From contig NZ_CP036175.1 of the NCBI RefSeq assembly GCF_003261575.2, forward strand, positions 1,674,001 to 1,738,000: a stretch of 64,000 bases of DNA, given 5' to 3'. The notes beneath the pieces are model-generated. The model had not been told where the DNA came from. It saw nothing but the letters and a program-made list of their open reading frames with translations, and did not search any database. Below are positions 60,584 through 64,000 of this stretch, piece by piece. Source of the stretch: Klebsiella huaxiensis (GTDB taxonomy: Bacteria > Pseudomonadota > Gammaproteobacteria > Enterobacterales > Enterobacteriaceae). The first letter of the stretch is position 1; every line of letters begins with the position of its first letter. The position numbers were made by a program, and so were the translations under genes.

Positions 60584-61529
60584 GGTTGCACCCGCAGGAC
60601 AAAAAGACGCCATGGAGATGCGCAAAGTCTATGCCGGATTTGTCGCGCAGCAGATTGAAGCCGGTAGCTCAATTATCGCGCTGGAAGCGGATCTGATGAG
60701 CTCCATGGCGATGGACGGCGTAGCGCGGGAATACCCCCAGCACGTTATCAACTGCGGCATTATGGAAGCCAACGTGATTGGCACTGCCGCCGGACTATCG
60801 TTAACCGGGCGCAAGCCGTTCGTGCACACCTTTACCGCTTTTGCCAGCCGCCGCTGCTTTGACCAGCTGTTTATGTCGCTGGATTATCAGCGTAATAACG
60901 TCAAAGTAATCGCCTCGGATGCTGGTATTACCGCCTGCCATAATGGCGGAACCCATATGTCTTTTGAGGATATGGGCATTGTGCGTGGCCTGGCGCACTC
61001 GGTGGTGCTGGAAGTGACCGATGCGGTGATGTTTGATGATGTACTGCGCCAGCTTATAGACCTTGAGGGTTTCTACTGGGTACGTACGATTCGCAAGCAG
61101 GCACCAAGCGTGTACGCGCCGGGTTCAACGTTTACCATCGGCAAAGGTAACGTCCTGCGCGAGGGTGATGACATCACGCTGATCGCCAACGGTATCATGG
61201 TGGCGGAAGCACTGGAGGCGGCGCGTCAGCTTGAACAAGAAGGAGTCAGCGCGGCGGTCATTGATATGTTTACCCTGAAACCTATCGACCGCATGCTGGT
61301 AAAAAACTATGCCGAAAAAACCGGGCGCATTGTGACCTGCGAAAACCACAGTATCCACAACGGGCTTGGCTCTGCGGTGGCGGAAGTGCTGGTGGAGACC
61401 TGTCCAGTGCCGATGCGCCGCGTGGGGGTGAAAGAGCGCTACGGTCAGGTGGGAACTCAGGATTTCTTGCAGAAGGAATATGGGTTGACGGCGCATGATA
61501 TTGTCTCGGCGGCGCGAGAGCTGCTGTAA
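60576..61529 (+). CDS. transketolase, C-terminal subunit
   Basis: 317 aa, overlapping the N-subunit by eight bases. Carries the pyrimidine-binding domain with the catalytic Glu in NCGIMEANVIGTAAGLSLTG, and the C-terminal domain (GIMVAEALEAARQLEQEGVS; IVTCENHSIHNGLGSAVAEV). Together they should move a two-carbon unit from the ketose phosphate produced by the linked PTS, but the real substrates are unknown. Confidence 0.93.
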   Translation: MIKVAPAGQKDAMEMRKVYAGFVAQQIEAGSSIIALEADLMSSMAMDGVAREYPQHVINCGIMEANVIGTAAGLSLTGRKPFVHTFTAFASRRCFDQLFMSLDYQRNNVKVIASDAGITACHNGGTHMSFEDMGIVRGLAHSVVLEVTDAVMFDDVLRQLIDLEGFYWVRTIRKQAPSVYAPGSTFTIGKGNVLREGDDITLIANGIMVAEALEAARQLEQEGVSAAVIDMFTLKPIDRMLVKNYAEKTGRIVTCENHSIHNGLGSAVAEVLVETCPVPMRRVGVKERYGQVGTQDFLQKEYGLTAHDIVSAARELL

Positions 61530-61531
61530 AT

Positions 61532-61559
61532 AAAAAGGCGACCAGACGGTCGCCTTTTT
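61532..61559. terminator. bidirectional terminator, transketolase/pta
   Basis: AAAAAGGCGACC, loop AGAC, GGTCGCCTTTTT: perfect stem with A-run on the left and T-run on the right, ending both convergent operons. Confidence 0.92.
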
Positions 61560-61574
61560 CATGCCGGAGGCAGA

Positions 61575-63719
61575 TTATGCTTGCTGCTGGGACGACTGAA
61601 TCGCGGTCAGAGCGATGGTATAAACGATATCGTCTACCAGCGCGCCACGGGACAGGTCGTTCACCGGCTTACGCATACCCTGTAGCATCGGCCCGATGGA
61701 GATCAGGTCGGCAGAACGCTGTACGGCTTTGTAGGTGGTGTTACCGGTGTTCAGGTCAGGGAAGATGAACACGGTAGCGCGACCGGCAACCGGAGAGTTC
61801 GGCGCTTTGGATTTCGCAACGTCAGCCATTACTGCGGCGTCATACTGCAGCGGGCCGTCGATCATCAGGTCAGGACGTTTTTCCTGCGCCAGGCGAGTCG
61901 CTTCGCGTACTTTCTCTACATCGCTGCCTGCACCAGAGGTGCCGGTGGAGTAGGAGAGCATCGCAACGCGCGGTTCGATACCGAAGGCAATTGCGGAGTC
62001 TGCAGACTGGATAGCGATTTCAGCGAGCTGTTCAGCGGTCGGATCCGGGTTGATCGCGCAGTCACCATAAACATAAACCTGTTCCGGCAGCAGCATGAAG
62101 AATACGGAGGAGACCAGGGAGCTACCCGGCGCAGTTTTGATCAGCTGCAGCGGCGGACGGATGGTGTTAGCTGTGGTATGTACCGCGCCGGAAACCAGGC
62201 CGTCGACTTCGTCTTGTTCCAGCATCAGCGTGCCGAGAACCACGTTGTCTTCCAGTTGCTCACGGGCAACGGCTTCGGTCATGCCTTTGCTCTTACGCAG
62301 CTCAACCAGGCGGGCAACGTAGCTTTCGCGAACGACTTCTGGGTCAACGATTTCGATACCAGCACCCAGCTCTACGCCCTGAGAGGCGGCAACGCGGGTG
62401 ATTTCATCCGGGTTACCCAGCAGTACGCAGGTCGCAATACCGCGTTCGGCACAGATAGCCGCCGCTTTAACGGTACGCGGTTCGTTACCTTCCGGCAGAA
62501 CTACTCGCTTGCCTGCTTTACGCGCCAGCTCGGTGAGCTGATAGCGGAAAGCTGGCGGAGAGAGACGACGGCTGCGCTCGGAAGTTGCGGTCAGGGATTC
62601 AATCCAGTCGGCGTTGATATAGTTAGCAACGTATTCCTGAACTTTCTCGATGCGCTCGTGATCGTCAACCGGAACTTCCAGGTTGAAGCTCTGCAGGCTC
62701 AGAGAGGTCTGCCAGGTGTTGGTGTTAACCATAAATACCGGCAGGCCGGTCGCAAATGCGCGTTCGCACAGTTTGCTTACGCGCGGGTCCATTTCATAGG
62801 CCCCGGTCAGCAGAATGGCACCGATTTCTACGCCGTTCATCGCTGCCAGGCAGGCGGCGACCAGCACGTCAGGACGGTCTGCGGAAGTGACCAGCAGAGA
62901 GCCTGCGCGGAAGTGTTCCAGCATGTGCGGGATGCTACGAGCACAGAAGGTGACGGACTTCACGCGACGGGTTTTGATGTCGCCTTCGTTGATGATGGTG
63001 GCGTTCAGGTGATGCGCCATATCAATCGCACGAGTAGCAATCAGATCGAAGCTCCACGGTACCGCGCCCAGAACCGGTAATGAACTACCGTTCTGCAGCT
63101 GAGCCGGGTCGATCTTCACGACTTTCGCTTTGGAAGAGTCGTCGAAGATTTCGGACAGATCAGGGCGAGTACGACCCTGTTCATCAACCGGAGCGTTCAG
63201 CTTGTTGACGATAACACCGGTGATGTTGGTGTTTTTCGCGCCGCCGAAGCTGCTGCGAGTCAGCTCAAAACGCTCTTTCAGCTGTTCCGGGGTATCTGTG
63301 CCCTGGGACATCACAAAGACGATTTCCGCGTTCAGCGTTTTCGCGATTTCATAGTTCAGGGACTGGGCAAACTGGTGTTTGCGGGTCGGGACCAGACCTT
63401 CAACCAGCACCACTTCAGCATCCTGAGCGTTGGCGTGGTAGTTGGCGATGATCTCTTCCATCAGCACGTCTTTCTGGTTGCTGGAGAGCAGCGACTCGAC
63501 GTGGCTCATTTTCAACGGTTCTGCGGCCGGAAGGTCGGAGTTCGCGCGAATGATGGTGGTCGTCTGGTCTGGCGCATCGCCACCGGCGCGCGGTTGAGCG
63601 ATAGGTTTAAAGACGCTCAGACGAACGCCTTTACGTTCCATAGCACGGATAACGCCGAGGCTGACGCTGGTCAGGCCTACGCTGGTTCCGGTAGGGATCA
63701 ACATGATTGTACGGGACAC
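61575..63719 (-). CDS. pta: phosphate acetyltransferase Pta
   Basis: Interconverts acetyl-CoA and acetyl phosphate; with AckA it makes acetate and ATP. 714 aa from the GTG at 63719 (AGAGGA upstream), exactly E. coli length; upstream in-frame codons to 63794 run into the repeat element and are rejected. N-terminal P-loop-like domain (LIPTGTSVGLTSVSLGVIRA), central DRTGG domain, C-terminal catalytic PTA domain (YSTGTSGAGSDVEKVREATR). Confidence 0.96.
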   Translation of the reverse strand: MSRTIMLIPTGTSVGLTSVSLGVIRAMERKGVRLSVFKPIAQPRAGGDAPDQTTTIIRANSDLPAAEPLKMSHVESLLSSNQKDVLMEEIIANYHANAQDAEVVLVEGLVPTRKHQFAQSLNYEIAKTLNAEIVFVMSQGTDTPEQLKERFELTRSSFGGAKNTNITGVIVNKLNAPVDEQGRTRPDLSEIFDDSSKAKVVKIDPAQLQNGSSLPVLGAVPWSFDLIATRAIDMAHHLNATIINEGDIKTRRVKSVTFCARSIPHMLEHFRAGSLLVTSADRPDVLVAACLAAMNGVEIGAILLTGAYEMDPRVSKLCERAFATGLPVFMVNTNTWQTSLSLQSFNLEVPVDDHERIEKVQEYVANYINADWIESLTATSERSRRLSPPAFRYQLTELARKAGKRVVLPEGNEPRTVKAAAICAERGIATCVLLGNPDEITRVAASQGVELGAGIEIVDPEVVRESYVARLVELRKSKGMTEAVAREQLEDNVVLGTLMLEQDEVDGLVSGAVHTTANTIRPPLQLIKTAPGSSLVSSVFFMLLPEQVYVYGDCAINPDPTAEQLAEIAIQSADSAIAFGIEPRVAMLSYSTGTSGAGSDVEKVREATRLAQEKRPDLMIDGPLQYDAAVMADVAKSKAPNSPVAGRATVFIFPDLNTGNTTYKAVQRSADLISIGPMLQGMRKPVNDLSRGALVDDIVYTIALTAIQSSQQQA

Positions 63720-63779
63720 GATATATCCTCTTTCGTTACCGCCAGTATCGGGCGGGATACAAAACTGCACCACCAGCTT

Positions 63780-63900
63780 CCCGTCATACTTCAAGTTACA
63801 TGTGCGTTGGCTTTACTTGTTCACCCCAGTCACGTACTCCTCGTACGCTCCTGGGGATTCGCTGCGTCGCCGCCTTCCTGCAACTCGAATTATTTAGGGT
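63780..63900. repeat. ERIC-type element in the ackA–pta gap
   Basis: About 121 bp. Ends CCCGTCATACTTCAAGTT and AACTCGAATTATTTAGGGT are imperfect inverted repeats; the middle carries the ERIC core TCACCCCAGTCACGTACT then CTCCTGGGGATTC, itself palindromic. The same family in shortened form is at 54273–54332. It enlarges the ackA–pta gap to 200 bases. Confidence 0.85.
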
Positions 63901-63919
63901 TATGGCTGGCGGTGTGGAA

Positions 63920-64000
63920 TCAGGCGGTCAGACGGTTGGCGTCTTGCGCGATGACCAGCTCTTCGTTGGTCGGAATGACGACAGCCGGGCGGGTGCCTTC
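63920..64000 (-). CDS. ackA: acetate kinase AckA, 3' end only
   Basis: The last 26 codons: EGTRPAVVIPTNEELVIAQD then ANRLTA and stop, matching the C-terminus of enterobacterial acetate kinase, which turns acetyl phosphate and ADP into acetate and ATP. The gene continues beyond the window and lies upstream of pta in the same direction. Confidence 0.93.
   Translation of the reverse strand, partial: EGTRPAVVIPTNEELVIAQDANRLTA

Noticed and set aside
62178..63080. 300-codon open frame on the + strand inside pta
   Set aside because: It is fully antisense to the conserved pta gene; such frames arise from the codon bias of GC-rich genes and this one resembles no protein.
1..64000. CRISPR array, rRNA operon, insertion sequence or prophage block
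   Set aside because: No regularly spaced repeats, no rRNA sequence, and no transposase, integrase or phage structural gene among the frames.

Overview
This window is chromosomal DNA from a member of the Enterobacteriaceae. Gene order and near-identical protein lengths match the E. coli/Salmonella glk–ackA interval. The accessory content (a GH127 sugar module and a PTS–split-transketolase cluster of the type known from Salmonella STM2340–2345) and the long ERIC-type repeats suggest a Klebsiella/Raoultella/Enterobacter-like or Salmonella-like relative. The genus cannot be fixed by eye.

Layout. 1–4.4 kb: 3' end of glk, the YpdA/YpdB pyruvate-sensing two-component system, alaC and the 23-residue gene ypdK. 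4.4–6.5 kb: an AT-rich accessory stretch beside tRNA-Arg(CCU), with an unknown 287-aa protein gene, a possible small transcription unit and several hairpins. 6.6–25 kb: conserved core: yfdC, mlaA, fadL, yfcZ, fadIJ, sixA, smrB, the prmB-aroC-mepA-yfcA-epmC-yfcL run, mnmC, fabB and yfcJ. 25–30.4 kb: a sugar-uptake island fitted tightly between yfcJ and flk (GntR regulator, PTS IIB and IIC, LamB-like porin, HAD phosphatase). 30.4–40.6 kb: core flk, pdxB-usg-truA-dedA, accD, folC-dedD and cvpA-purF. 40.6–45.5 kb: a GH127 arabinofuranosidase/GPH symporter/LacI regulator module inserted between purF and ubiX. 45.6–50.5 kb: ubiX and the lysine/arginine/ornithine and histidine ABC importer genes argT-hisJQMP, with good sigma-54 and NtrC signals. 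50.6–52.2 kb: an acetyltransferase and a two-gene HicA/HTH toxin–antitoxin-like pair. 52.2–56.3 kb: core yfcH, folX, yfcG, yfcF, yfcE and yfcD. 56.3–61.5 kb: a LacI-type regulator facing an ascorbate-family PTS (IIA, IIB, IIC) and a two-subunit transketolase. 61.6–64 kb: pta, an ERIC-type element and the end of ackA.

How it fits together. Fatty-acid genes carry recognisable FadR-type sites (fadL, fadI, fabB) and a FabR-type palindrome (fabB), linking uptake, degradation and unsaturated synthesis. purF–cvpA has a PurR box. The amino-acid importers look nitrogen-regulated. Each accessory sugar module pairs a local regulator with transporter and enzyme genes, and two have CRP-like sites nearby.

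Most interesting parts. These are the HicA-like/HTH pair with a palindrome over its predicted -35 box; the PTS–transketolase operon with two GATAGCGCTATC-type operators; the small-transcript region at 4.4–5.2 kb; a tRNA-Arg gene that does not encode CCA; an alanine-codon-rich leader before alaC; a 58-codon ORF before the LacI gene; and two ERIC-type elements, one internally deleted. No rRNA, CRISPR array, insertion sequence or integrase gene was seen.
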